From Simmondsia chinensis (lineage: Eukaryota > Streptophyta > Magnoliopsida > Caryophyllales > Simmondsiaceae), in assembly GCA_018398585.1 (NCBI GenBank), contig JAGTTD010000001.1, positions 8,682,501-8,746,500 of the forward strand: 64,000 bases of DNA. Reading direction: 5' to 3'. Made by a program: the position numbers and the translations under genes. A model generated the notes under the pieces. The model was not told the origin of the DNA, searched no databases, and saw only the letters and a list, made by a program, of their open reading frames with translations. This document shows positions 1 through 11,100 of the stretch, one piece after another (position 1 is the stretch's first letter; every line of letters begins with the position of its first letter).

Positions 1-7
1 GGATCTG

Positions 8-51
<44 letters not shown>

Positions 52-189
52 TTTCGGTAATAGAGATCCTTCAAGGGAAATAAAAATTTGCAGCACAATA
101 TTTTTTTTTTTTAATTTCGAATTTGGGATCAACGAAAACGTAAAGGATAGTTTGAGCCTCTTGATCGCAAGATAGCTCTAATACCACTT
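1..189 (-). mobile_element. internal end of an antisense Ty3/gypsy element, with primer-binding site
   Basis: On the minus strand the sequence TGGTATTAGAGC (175-186) lies 3 bases from the inner edge of the LTR at 190. It resembles the initiator-tRNA-Met primer-binding site used by many plant LTR elements. The body of the element therefore runs leftwards out of the window. A (TA)n microsatellite occupies 11-47. No coding sequence is seen in this short stretch. Confidence 0.7.
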
Positions 190-800
190 TGTCATGATTC
201 TAAATCCGTGACTTGGATAAATTTGAGGTGAGGGACCGAGAGAGAGAGAAAGAGAAAGAGAAAGAGAATTAGAGATAAGAAAAGAAGTTAGAGTTTAGAG
301 TAGAGAAAAGGAAAGAATTTTAGAAGAGAAAGAAGTTAAGATTGAGAGATAAAGAGAGACGTGAGATTAGAGAAATGAGAAGATAATATTTCATTCAAGA
401 TAATTTTTGTGGATACCTCATCAAGTGCCAATTACAAGTATTTATAGTAAAGCATGGGAATTCTCTAGATCCTAAGCCTAACCGTCTCCTTGGGGGGCCA
501 AGGCATCAACTAACCTAATTTAATGCTAAGCATGCTTAACTAGTTGACTTTGGGCAAGCATGGGGCGGCTCATTAATTGCATCGGCTCCCTTTAACAAAA
601 ATTACATAAATATTTTAACTTAATTTTCTAATTCTAGAATTATCTTAAATTGGGCCAAACACTGGAAGTGGGCCAGTTGAGAGGAGAAAATTGGGCTGCT
701 TAACATGGTCCAAGTGATGTGGGCTTTTGGCATGGATTGACAAGAACTTGACATGGGCTTGACATGGGCCTTTGATAAGGTCAGGGCCAGGGTCGTGACA
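190..800 (-). mobile_element. LTR of the antisense gypsy element (5' LTR)
   Basis: The segment starts TGTCATGATTC and ends GGTCGTGACA, giving inverted TGTCA/TGACA ends, and the primer-binding site lies just inside its left edge on the minus strand. Read on the minus strand it begins TGTCACGACCC, a start common in plant gypsy LTRs. It contains a purine-rich GA/AAG stretch (about 237-365). It abuts the copia LTR to its right, so it probably inserted at or near that edge. Only one LTR is in the window, so the pair cannot be compared. Confidence 0.75.
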
Positions 801-1758
801 TTATTTGAAAGTAGTAAAACCAACGAACCTGCAGCAAAATTACAGCTAAACTTGCAATGAATATTATAGAAAATTCAATAAAAATACTGTAGAAAATGTT
901 TAGTAAAACATATATGTAAAAATCGTAGTAAAATTATTGGTAATTTCAGAGAGAAACGTCAGCAAATAAATCTGTAATTACAGTAAAATATTTATGCAAA
1001 ATTGTAGTAAAATAACAGGAAATTGCAGTGATAAATAAGCGAAGATGTAGCAGCAAATTCAGTGAGAATACCTAAATATAGCAATCAAATGATACCGAAA
1101 AATGGAGAGATTGATTAAAATATCGAAGGAGAGAGTAATTAGAAAGATCTTACAAAAAAATGATATCACGCCGTGGTAAATGCCACTGTCCTAAAAGACG
1201 ATTTCACCTCTGCTCCGGTGCACACAGTATAACCGGCGGCCGTCCTTCAGGATTAACATGATCCGACTCTTAACATGCACTTTTGCAGGGTACGAGAGCC
1301 TTGAACTTTACCCAAAATTTTAGATCAATGAATGAAAGAACAGATTTTACAAAGTGGATCTATTCAAGGAGGCGATCCAGATTTGTACAGCGAATACGAA
1401 GAATTCGTCCGATATTTCAGCCTGGAGTTGAAGGAGTATAAATTTTAGCTTATGATCTTTTGTCTTCTTCCTTCCTTCTTACGTTGGAGAGAGAGAGAAA
1501 TATGGGGGTTTTTAGTGTAGATGTGAATGTGGTGAGGTTTTAATTTACGACGGCAAAATAACGGACATAATAAATTGCAATGGTCGTAATAAATTGCAAC
1601 GGTAAAAAGCATTAAAATCGAGTACAATAAATTTCAACGGCTATAAACGGTCACAAATTTAATGAAGTTAAACCGCTACAGGTAAGCAGCTAGTAACGGG
1701 TCTTTGAAAAAATATTTTTTCATTATAGTTAAGATTAGCTTGTATCATTTTTTCAACA
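801..1758 (-). mobile_element. 3' LTR of antisense copia element 1
   Basis: This segment aligns throughout with 6095-7058. The inner edge is CAACA at 1754-1758, that is TGTTG on the minus strand, and it is followed directly by the minus-strand polypurine tract GTGAGGGAT (1759-1767). That is the usual polypurine/LTR junction of plant copia elements. The outer few bases no longer match the other LTR, probably because the gypsy LTR landed there. The part at about 1550-1710 has repeated AACGG words. The copies differ at many sites, so the element is old. Confidence 0.8.
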
Positions 1759-4700
1759 ATCCCTCACAAAGGATACAAGCGAAAAAGAACAAAGAAGGAT
1801 ATATTGTGCAAAGGGAGTTCAGTTTTTCAGTGCCGTTGTCTCGCGACTTGAATCGTCACCTAGTGTAATCTAAGTTTAGGATCAACATCTTGCAAGGTGA
1901 CTTTCGTCTTGAACCTCACAAGAGATTATATAGTCTTCCACTCAGATACATACTAAACTCTAGATCTTGCAACTCCAGCGGTTTGGCGCATTTTATTGGT
2001 CATGCGCTGCTCCTGGATATGCATAGGCGCTCTAGAAGGAAATTCTTAAACCTTCATAGGGAGCAGCCACACTCCCACACCTACATAAATGGATCCCATC
2101 AAGTGTGTGTTACCGCACACCACCAAACATATGGATATGGGTCCATTAAGAGCTAAAGCTCAACCTCATCCCTTAGTAACAAACAGACAGTGTCCATTAA
2201 GTGCAAGCCTTGCTTACACCACCAAACATATGGTTATGGACCCATCTCTGCACTTCACACCATAGGGAGGAACAACATAAAATACGGTGCATTCCTTGAA
2301 TGAAACTATGACTTTTCACATTAAAACCGTTAAAATCAAATTGGATACATCACAGTTTATTCATATATAGACTTTAGTCCCGTTCCCTTCGATGTTTCCA
2401 CAATCATTTTTTGACATAGCATCTTTATCAATGGATCTACAAGGTTCTTTTCAGACCTTACATAATTTAGTGATATCACTTTCTTTCAACTAGATCGTTT
2501 ACGATCTTGTGCCTGAGACGAATGGGTCTCCTCTTGCCAAATCACCAGGTGTGCAGTGCCCACACCACCTGTTATGGACTATGGGTTAGGTTAAAGTATC
2601 AAGCTCAACCATCATAAGTGGCATTTCAAGACTGTATTGCAATAAAGCGGTACTTGAGAGCTGACCACTGCCAACATTAACCCCCCACATTGAGGTACCT
2701 GCAATGAGCTGTTAAACAACTAGCTCCATCACCTGCCAACTTCAACAAGAGTCAGTATAAAATAATAGCAGAGCATACATTATATCAATAAAATCATATC
2801 TCCATCCCAAGTACTTAAACAGGACACATATCATACGTATATCGTACACATAGTTGGAACAATAAACATATACCGCAAATTGCTCAATTCACATACCATC
2901 ACAATTGTGAAACATTATCATCTCAAATCAATTGGATCACCGCCAGTTTAGGTCACAAAAGACCATATACCCATTTTCATCGTACTCAGAGTACATGCAT
3001 TATCACTATTAAGGGTAGTCCATGTATTATCAATGTTATATCAAATTTGGTGATATCAAAAGAAAGAGGTATAGAAGACCATAATTCACAAGGTGCCTTT
3101 TATAATTCAATTTAAGGCAACCCAAGCCTCTTCAAGGCTCTCGAGTTCAAGTGCTAGCATAGTCAAGCTATTCACACCGACTTTGGACAGTCACTAAAAT
3201 AATATTTCTATCATAATTAATTTTCATACGCTAGCTATAACTAGCAAATATTGGCAAAAATATAATAATCTAAAAAAAAATTATGATCAAACAACATATC
3301 TCATAGGCTCTCGGGTGCTCTTACAACCCCCGCAACGAAATGTCTCATATTATATTCCTAAACCATTCAATTTTTCTACCTACTAACTCAGTCTGTAAGG
3401 ACAACAAAATAATGCAGGTTTCAGAAGGGTATCACAAAACATAGCTCACTAATGAGCCTAAATACATTGTCATTAACAGAATATCTCTCATTGATATCAG
3501 ACATCCAATACAATAAGGAGCCCATTATAATGTTAGCCCATTCATAGTACTTCACTAGTACCTCATCAATTTAATTAGATCGCTTCAATATTCATCATTT
3601 GGATCAATGTATGTAGACTAGGTTTATCATTGACATATGAAATAATAGGACGAACATTGTGTTCTTCATCAAACCGTAATGCTATCAATCACTTTAGGGT
3701 ATTTAGCTTCTGACGCGATGCCTCGTTTCTCTTCTCATCAAGTGAACACTAGGGTTATATAGTATGTTGTCCAAATGACCAACATGAGTATACAATATAT
3801 GACAATAACCCAAATAAGATATCTAGACACAAGTTAAATACAAGCCTATGATCAATCAAGGTTCTCATATAACCTGCACCTTACCCTTTTCCCAAAACTA
3901 GAAAAGAAGCCATGAAACAATGATTCTAAGGGCATAGAAGCCTCCCAAGACAACACAGGTCCACATATGATTCAAACATATCAATATTTCTAGACTCTTG
4001 CCTAAATTTAGCAAAGATATGCTAATATTGCATAATTTAAAGCCTGACAAGCAGACAATCAATACCAAAACAACACAACCAGCTAATATGCAGCATTTTC
4101 AACAGCAAACAGTCCAAAAACTGTAATATGTACACAACATACAGCCCAAAACCAATATGGACAGCACCAAATTCAGTATGAGCATCAACATTCAGTAGGT
4201 AAATGTCATAATCTGCCAATGAATAGCAACATATAGTAGATGTTGGCGCATAACAACTTGTGGTAGCACATGTAGCTTGAAAGAGACATATTTCAACAAA
4301 ACACCATGCTTTTCACCATTTCAAGCAACATGTAATAACATAAGTTCAACTTGCTTCAAACATACGTATAGGAAACATATGAGACACATCAATATGGAGA
4401 CTGATATACAAATCATGCATAGATTTTCACAAAAACTCACAAGCCCTATTAGCCCTGTACAATAATTAACTTAGTTCACCCAAAATATGCAAGAAAATCT
4501 AATTCTCACATACAAGATCTAATCCATGGTTAAACTCAAAACATTCAATGTTCTACTAAGACAGTGGGATTCAAGATTGCGCAACTAGATATGCCTAATC
4601 TAAGAGTTGTCAACTCTAGGTTCAAGACTTCATTCTAACAAACTCACAATCAACCTTAAGCGTTAAACATGTATTAACCACAACAATCACGTAGAAAATT

Positions 4701-6094
4701 GAAAAAGCAAACAATTCAATTTTCGTACAACATGATCAACCACACAACAGTAGCACCAGCACCATGCATAGGTGCTCAAAACAATACCGAAACAGAATCC
4801 AAACCAAGGACTCTCCTCTGACCACCAATCAGGTCAAGCTCAAGCAATTTAACTCCGAAATCGCTCCACTAAAACAAAAATCAACACTAGATTCTCAACA
4901 GACCATACACGAGGCCAAACAAGCGATTAACCCCGAACCGCTCCACTGATTAGATGCACCTAGAGCTTTCTCACTTCAAGACAAACTGTTAGTCTCAAGC
5001 ATAAACATCTTTTCCGCAAAGAGGAATCCAAAGGATGTTTAAAAAAAAACCGTGAGACATCCATGCTATCTAGGCCACCTAATCGAGTGCCCAAAAAAAC
5101 CAGGACACTTAAACTCATCTCAACCACCACGTAGGAGACAAACCAGGGCTTTAGACGCAGTCCGACGCTCAAACAATAATGACCCATCTCCGAAACTAGT
5201 CCAACCCAACTAGTGACAATCAAAGACTTCAAGAAGGTCCTGACCAATTAGACACTTCTTAGGTTCCTAAAGAAAACCAAGTTTTCTCAACCATTTAGGG
5301 ATATCCAATGTTTTAGAGCCATTATAGTTATCCTTCAAGAAAACATCTATCCCAAACACCCCACCACCTATTTAAATCTAAAGTAGGTAGTAAGAGTCCT
5401 CAATTTAGGTCAAAGCAAAGCATCGAGCCCCCAATTCTGATTGTAAAGCCAAACCCAAATTTTTGATTTTCCATTTTAGTCATGCCTCCTACTTCCAAAA
5501 AACTAGCTGTTACAAGAACGAAGAGTCCTGTTATACGCTTAAACAACCTCAAGGAAAATTCAAATACTCTTGACCATTTTATGAAGGAGGGATATAAAGT
5601 AACAAGCACAAAATTCCAATAAACAACAACATGCAAATATATGAATCTAAGTACAGGAACAAATACTAGAAAGTATTGTTATGCGCTTAAACAATCTTCT
5701 ACGACTAACAAAATTATAGCGCTTTTTTAATGGCAGTGAGTTGAATACAATTAAAGACCTCATCAAGTTGGCAAGGGCCTACCACCATGGACAACATCTA
5801 ACTCAATTCTATTTAAAACTACATGTAGTTACAATTTTCACAACGATGTTGACGCATTGACATACAATCCATATTCGCAATTATGTATCTCTGACTCAAA
5901 ATCCACAACATAACCAAATGCCAAACTCAAAATCCAAAATTAAGAACCCATGTTTTAAATTTCACACAGGCATTTCATCGAACACCTTATACTCATAAAA
6001 ATTTGAGAACAAATCAAACAAAAACAATACTGATCATAAGCAATCATGGAATGTCAAGAGTTTTCATGATTGATTATAAACTCATCTTTTAGAT
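1759..6094 (-). mobile_element. decayed interior of copia element 1
   Basis: About 4.3 kb lie between the two LTRs. Only the last part of the polyprotein is recognisable (separate entry at 2357-2500). The rest is AT-rich and full of stops in every frame; no gag, integrase or YVDD motif was found. Open frames such as 4960-5247 on the minus strand show no domain I recognise and are probably chance. No clear primer-binding site is seen beside the 5' LTR at 6094. The interior may contain further unrecognised insertions. Confidence 0.6.
2357..2500 (-). pseudogene. copia pol C-terminus (RNase H tail) relic
   Basis: The minus strand reads a peptide with the segment YVRSEKNLVDPLIKML, followed by an ETSKGTGLKSIYE end and a TAA stop at 2359-2357. 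It corresponds to the conserved C-terminal end of plant copia polyproteins (family pattern SKENLADPLTKGL...GMGL). This fixes the element as Ty1/copia and its direction as leftward. Upstream coding sequence is no longer readable. It is a relic with no expected function. Confidence 0.75.
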
Positions 6095-7058
6095 TGTTAC
6101 ACTAAGTAGTAAAACCAGCGAACCCGCAGCAAAATTACAGCTAAACTTGCAATGAATATTATAGAAAATTCAATAAAATATTGTAGAAAATATTCAGTAA
6201 AATATAAATGTAAAAATCGTAGTAAAATTACTAGTAATTTCAATGAGAAACGGCAGCAAATAAATCTGTAATTATAATAAAATATTTATGCGAAATTGTA
6301 GTAAAATAATAGGAAATTGTAGTGATAAATCAGCAAAGATGCAGCAGCGAAATTCAGCAAGAATACCTAAACATAGCAATCAAAAGATACCGAAAAATAG
6401 AGAGATTGATTAGAATACTGAAGGAGAGAGTAATTAGAAAGATCTTACAAAATAATGATATCACACTGTAATAAATGCCACTGTCCTAAAAGACGATTTC
6501 GCCGCTGCTCCAGTGCACACAGTATAACAGGCGGCCGTCCTCCAGGATTAAAGCGATCCGACTCTTAACATGCACTTGTTAATTGACGGGTACGAGAGCC
6601 TTGAACTTTGCCCAAAATTTTAGATCAATGAATGACAGAATTGATTTTACAAAGTGGATCTATTTAAGGAGGCGATCCAAGTTTGTACAGCAAATACAAA
6701 GAATTCGTCAGATATTTCAGCCTGGAATTGAAGGAGTACAAATTTTAGCTTATGATCTTTTGTGTTCTTCCTTCCTTCTTACATTGGAGAGAGAGAGAAA
6801 TATGGGAGTTTTTAGAGTATATGTGAACGTGCTGAGATTTTAATTTACAACGATAAAATAACGGACATAATAAATTATAATGATCGTAATAAATTGCAAC
6901 TGTAAAACGCATTAAAACCGAGTACAATGAATTTCAACGGCTATAAATGGTCACAAATTTAATGAAGTTAAACCGCTACGGGTAAGCCGTTAGTAACGGG
7001 TTTTTGAAAAAATATTTTCCCATTATACTTAATATTAGTTTGTATTATTTTTTTAACG
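6095..7058 (-). mobile_element. 5' LTR of antisense copia element 1
   Basis: The segment starts TGTTAC (6095) and ends TAACG (7054-7058), against CAACA in the other copy. It carries the same internal landmarks as 801-1758, including the AACGG words near its right end. On the plus strand its right edge lies about 1.05 kb upstream of the MYB3R start codon, so it forms the distal part of that gene's upstream region. Confidence 0.8.
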
Positions 7059-7332
7059 AAATGGACTTGTGTATATTATAGAGAGATATATAGAGAAATA
7101 TAGAGATATATAAAAAAATAGATTTGATATATCATAATTCACATAAGAAGATTAAATCCCTATTATGTGTGGTTGAGATCAACTCAACATTTCACACTAC
7201 CCCAAATCCAGCGGTCCAAAATTACCCGGGAAAGCAAATGGAGCTGGAAATCTAACGACTAGTCTACAAAAAAGGGGAAATTACAATGAAAATAAAGATA
7301 AAATTGACGTATTTCGGGCAAGGGGTAGTGTG
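7059..7332. other. AT-rich spacer upstream of MYB3R
   Basis: It includes a run of ATAT/GAGA words at about 7075-7135 and plain AT-rich sequence. I see no gene, tandem array or inverted repeat here. It separates the copia LTR from the likely MYB3R promoter. Confidence 0.5.
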
Positions 7333-7453
7333 CCGTTTGGGGTTCAAACTTTACGTACATCTTTAAGAGAGAGAAAACCGTAACGGCCGTTAGCGATAGG
7401 GTTTGTGTACCCTTCACAATCTTACCGATATTGCCCCTAACGGCACCAAACGG
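7333..7453. promoter_or_regulatory. cluster of five AACGG (MSA-type) cores upstream of MYB3R
   Basis: AACGG occurs at 7382-7386, 7439-7443 and 7449-7453, and on the other strand at 7333-7337 and 7387-7391. The pair at 7381-7392 forms the perfect palindrome TAACGGCCGTTA. AACGG is the core of the mitosis-specific activator element bound by plant three-repeat MYB proteins. The cluster lies about 660-780 bp upstream of the ATG of a MYB3R gene, so autoregulation or cross-regulation within the family is plausible but inferred. Confidence 0.55.
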
Positions 7454-7499
7454 AGCCAAACGTCGGTGTTCTCTCTCCTATTCGTTAACCCCCCCAGCC

Positions 7500-8112
7500 C
7501 TATTTTTTATTTAATTTTTTTCTTCTTCTTCTTCCCCCTTTCTTCTATCTCTCTCTTCTGCAAAGGGGTTTTCTTTTGGCGTAATTGATGGGAGTTTAGT
7601 TTAATTCCCGCCAGTTTTTTGGCTATTAATGGTAATTAAGTTGATTTTGGGAGGAGTTTTATGTTGATTTTTTTTGGGTATTTTTGTTTTGTTTTTGATG
7701 TTGAGCTAGTTTTGTTTAAGTTTTGTGCTTTTGAGTTGGAGTAGTTTTGATTTGGGTTGGTTTGATTGAGTTGAATCTTAGAGTAATTGGATAAATTTTT
7801 GGGTTTTTTGTGGTTGTATGATGTTTGTTTTTGTGATTTGATCTGGGTATTTATTGTTAGATCCGTGCTTCACTTGGATGGATTGTGGGGATTTAGGGTT
7901 TGAATTTGTAGGGGTTGATTTTGGGGATTTAGGGTTTTGGGTATTAAGGAGAAAGATTTAGGGTTTTTGGAGAGTTGTGTGGATTTGGGAGTTCTGTTGT
8001 TTGGGTCAAGTTTGGATTAGAGTGATCTGATTGTAGATTTGTTGGTGTCTAATGAGGTTAATTAACTGTAATTAGGGTGCTTGTTCATTTTGAAGTTAGT
8101 GAGGGTATAGAT
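7500..8112 (+). other. probable 5' leader of MYB3R, with a possible leader intron
   Basis: CT-rich sequence at 7500-7565 resembles a plant 5' UTR. From about 7628 to 8075 the sequence is T/G-rich, opens with a GGTAATT donor-like site and closes with a TAATTAG acceptor-like site at about 8069-8075, so a leader intron is plausible. The exact transcription start and splice sites cannot be fixed from sequence alone. Confidence 0.45.
7604..7611 (+). promoter_or_regulatory. E2F-type site ATTCCCGC
   Basis: The octamer fits the E2F consensus WTTSSCSS. A near match, TTTTGGCG, lies about 30 bp upstream at 7573-7580. The site sits just downstream of a pyrimidine-rich stretch (7500-7565) that looks like the start of the leader. 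E2F and MYB3R proteins work together in cell-cycle gene control in plants, so the placement is sensible. Single sites of this length also arise by chance. Confidence 0.4.
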
Positions 8113-11100
8113 ATGGCAGAAGGCGAGGTGAAGGTGGCGGTGGAGGAGTGTTGCTTGGAGAATAAGCAATTGGTGGCGGCACCCAGCTCGTCCGCTTCTG
8201 AGGGCAGTGGTAGTGTTAGTTTGAAGTCGTCAGGAGTGAGCAGCCCTTCTGCGTCATCGCCTGCGCATCGGTATGTCTCTGAAACCCGTGAATAAATGCA
8301 ATTGGAGTGTATGTATCTGAGTGTGAAGTTAGTTTCTACTTGGTGCATCAGAACTTATCTGAGCTCATGTAATTGGATTGTGGAATAGCAAATTGTGTGT
8401 GAATGTTTATTGATGTCATATGGGCATTGCAAGTAAGGGTAGCGTTTAGAATTATGCCATATAGGCTGTGATGAGGACCACATCAAGAGTTACTGTGATT
8501 GCCTTGCTGATGTTGATTCTTGGTAGCCAATTCCTGATCTCCTTGTTTGTGGACAGTGAGATCATGATGTATGAGAAAAGTGTAAATTAATGAAGTGAAG
8601 TCTCATTTTCTGATAGTTTGATTTAACTGTCAATGAAGTACTGTAATAGATAATAATAGACGAAAGTGAAAGCTAATATCCTACTGTTATAAAGTGAACA
8701 AACTTTGTGTCTCTTCAGGTAACAGGCTTTAGATGGTAGGTTGCATAGCATTCAAATACAAGATTAGTTTTTAGATGAAATTTTCTACAATCTAGCATCA
8801 TAATGTGGGATTTCCATATTTTGGTTTGTGTTTAGTTGGACAAATCATGTGAGACAGAAATAGATTCAACGGTGTGTTCCTGGTAAAGTCCAATATGTAA
8901 ATCAATGCATTGACCAAGATCCAAGAGGGCGAAAGTCTACATTTTATGTATAGTGTTTGCTGTGTATGATCTTAGTTGACCTGATGCATATATCTGATTG
9001 AAGGATGTGATTCTGGATGACGCCCTTGCATTCCATACTAAACGCCTTGCATTGGAAAAATTCTATAAATTGGAGAACAGTGATCTAGCAGCTTTATTAT
9101 GTGATCTCTGCTACGTGTTACATGACATCTACTCGTGACATCGTGACTATTAAGTGCGATAATTGAATTGACCCTGATCCTTCAATACTTTTTCCAGGAC
9201 CGCATGCTGGAAAAGTTGAATGCATAATTAGTTCATTTGTTATTGCTATATTTGTCACTTGCACTCCCCACTTTCTTTCTGAAATGTGGAATATCCATGT
9301 TCAGTTTTGTTAAAGCTTATGATTGGCTTGAACTGAATATCCATGTCATTACACTCTATTATTCCAGAGGGCATTCTTGTGGGCATCAGACTCTTCATAA
9401 TTCACATTATTTTTGTAGGAGGACTACAGGGCCCATTCGACGAGCAAAGGGTGGTTGGACACCGGAAGAGGTTAGTATCTTAGAGCATACTTGTAACTGT
9501 TCCTCCCTGTAACTAATATTGCTTAGTATTTTCCTTTTGCTTATTTGTCACTTTGTTCGTTCATGCTACTTCTATGGTGCAACTCTCCTGGCTAATGTTG
9601 GTTTACTTTATTTTCAGGATGAAACGTTGAGAAATGCTGTTGCTGCATTCAAGGGAAAAAGTTGGAAGAAAATAGGTTTCATGCTCTTCTACTATTAGCC
9701 TTAAATTACTTTTTGAGACCTTGCTGGAGAAGCACCCTTAGCATGATAATTGTGGAGAATTTAAAATGTATATAACTTTAAGATTTGACGTCATCATTCA
9801 TTGTTATAACAGAAGTCATTCCAAAAGGCCACTTCATTTGAAATATGAATATTAGTATTGATAATCTACTTTTCTTTTTGCTTTATATGGATTCTCTCTG
9901 TTTTTAATGCTGCTATTTACTTCATTCTTTGCGGCAGCCTGGTGATATTTTGTTTTTTTATTTGAATATCTGATGCGTCTTTCTGTTTAGGGGTTGGAGG
10001 CTAATTAGTGCTGTATATAAGGTAATAAATAATAAAAATTGAAGCTTAAGGCTTTGGATGCAGTAATGTGCCATTCAACTTTCTACAGACGAGACTCCTC
10101 TCCTTCCCTTTCTGGATAGAGGGGGGAACTGAAGCAGCTGGAATACTGTTTCCGCTCTATTTTCAATGAATTTTTTCTTTCTCGAAGCCTTTGAAAGTAG
10201 CATTAAATCTTTAGTGAGTTTACATAACATTAGAACTGTTTTGACTACTAGAATTTGTCATTATTCTCGTTGTCCTGTTAATGTTCTCAGCCTTGGAAAG
10301 GTAACAAAAGTTTTAAGGGACCATCGTTTAATGATTTTGTTCTTGTCGTTTTGAGACAAAGAATCTCCTATTGGTTCAAATAAAACAATTTGTGATATTA
10401 AAATAAAAGTGAGGATTTTACATCTTTCTTTGGACCAATATATAGTTGAGTATGGTGTTGTTTATCTAGTCCTTGAGCAATCAACTTGGTACTCAGAGTT
10501 ATCTGGATGTTGGAATGGTTTTCTTTTCTTTGATCATTTTATTATGTAATTTTTTATTTCTTGAAGTGTGATACCGAAAAGTCTTACTTTTGCACTCTTA
10601 GTTGCAGTATTTTGTTGTGCAATAAACTTTGTTTCATTGAAAAACTTCTTTTGTATCGATATGAAGTAATTTGTTTCACAGGTGGAAGTCACAAAAATGA
10701 CGTCTTGGTAAATTTGGGGACTGTAGCTTTGATTGTTCCACCCTTATGGCACTAAAAGGATTTCATATTTCCTTGAAAGTTGATGCCATATTGCTGTCTC
10801 CCATACATTTTTCGACTTTTTTATTTTTGAAGTTTTCAATCTTGCCTCGTAGATATCTGTCTATGCCATTTCTCTTAATATGCGTATGATGTTTATGATT
10901 TTTCATCCACAAAGTTTCCTGTAACGGAAGAGGGAATAAGCTAACAAAGATGACATCAAGTGATAATATACGTTGACCCAAGCAAGAGTAGGTACATGCT
11001 GTGAAGCACATGACACTGGTTTAAAAGGAAAAATGAAAGTTCGTAAATGCTGCATTTTCTTAATTTTACATTTTAGTCGGTTTATTTTCTGGAATTGTAC

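Noticed and set aside
7403..7588. a short upstream gene or uORF before MYB3R
   Set aside because: It spans promoter and pyrimidine-rich leader sequence, is low-complexity and has no recognisable domain.
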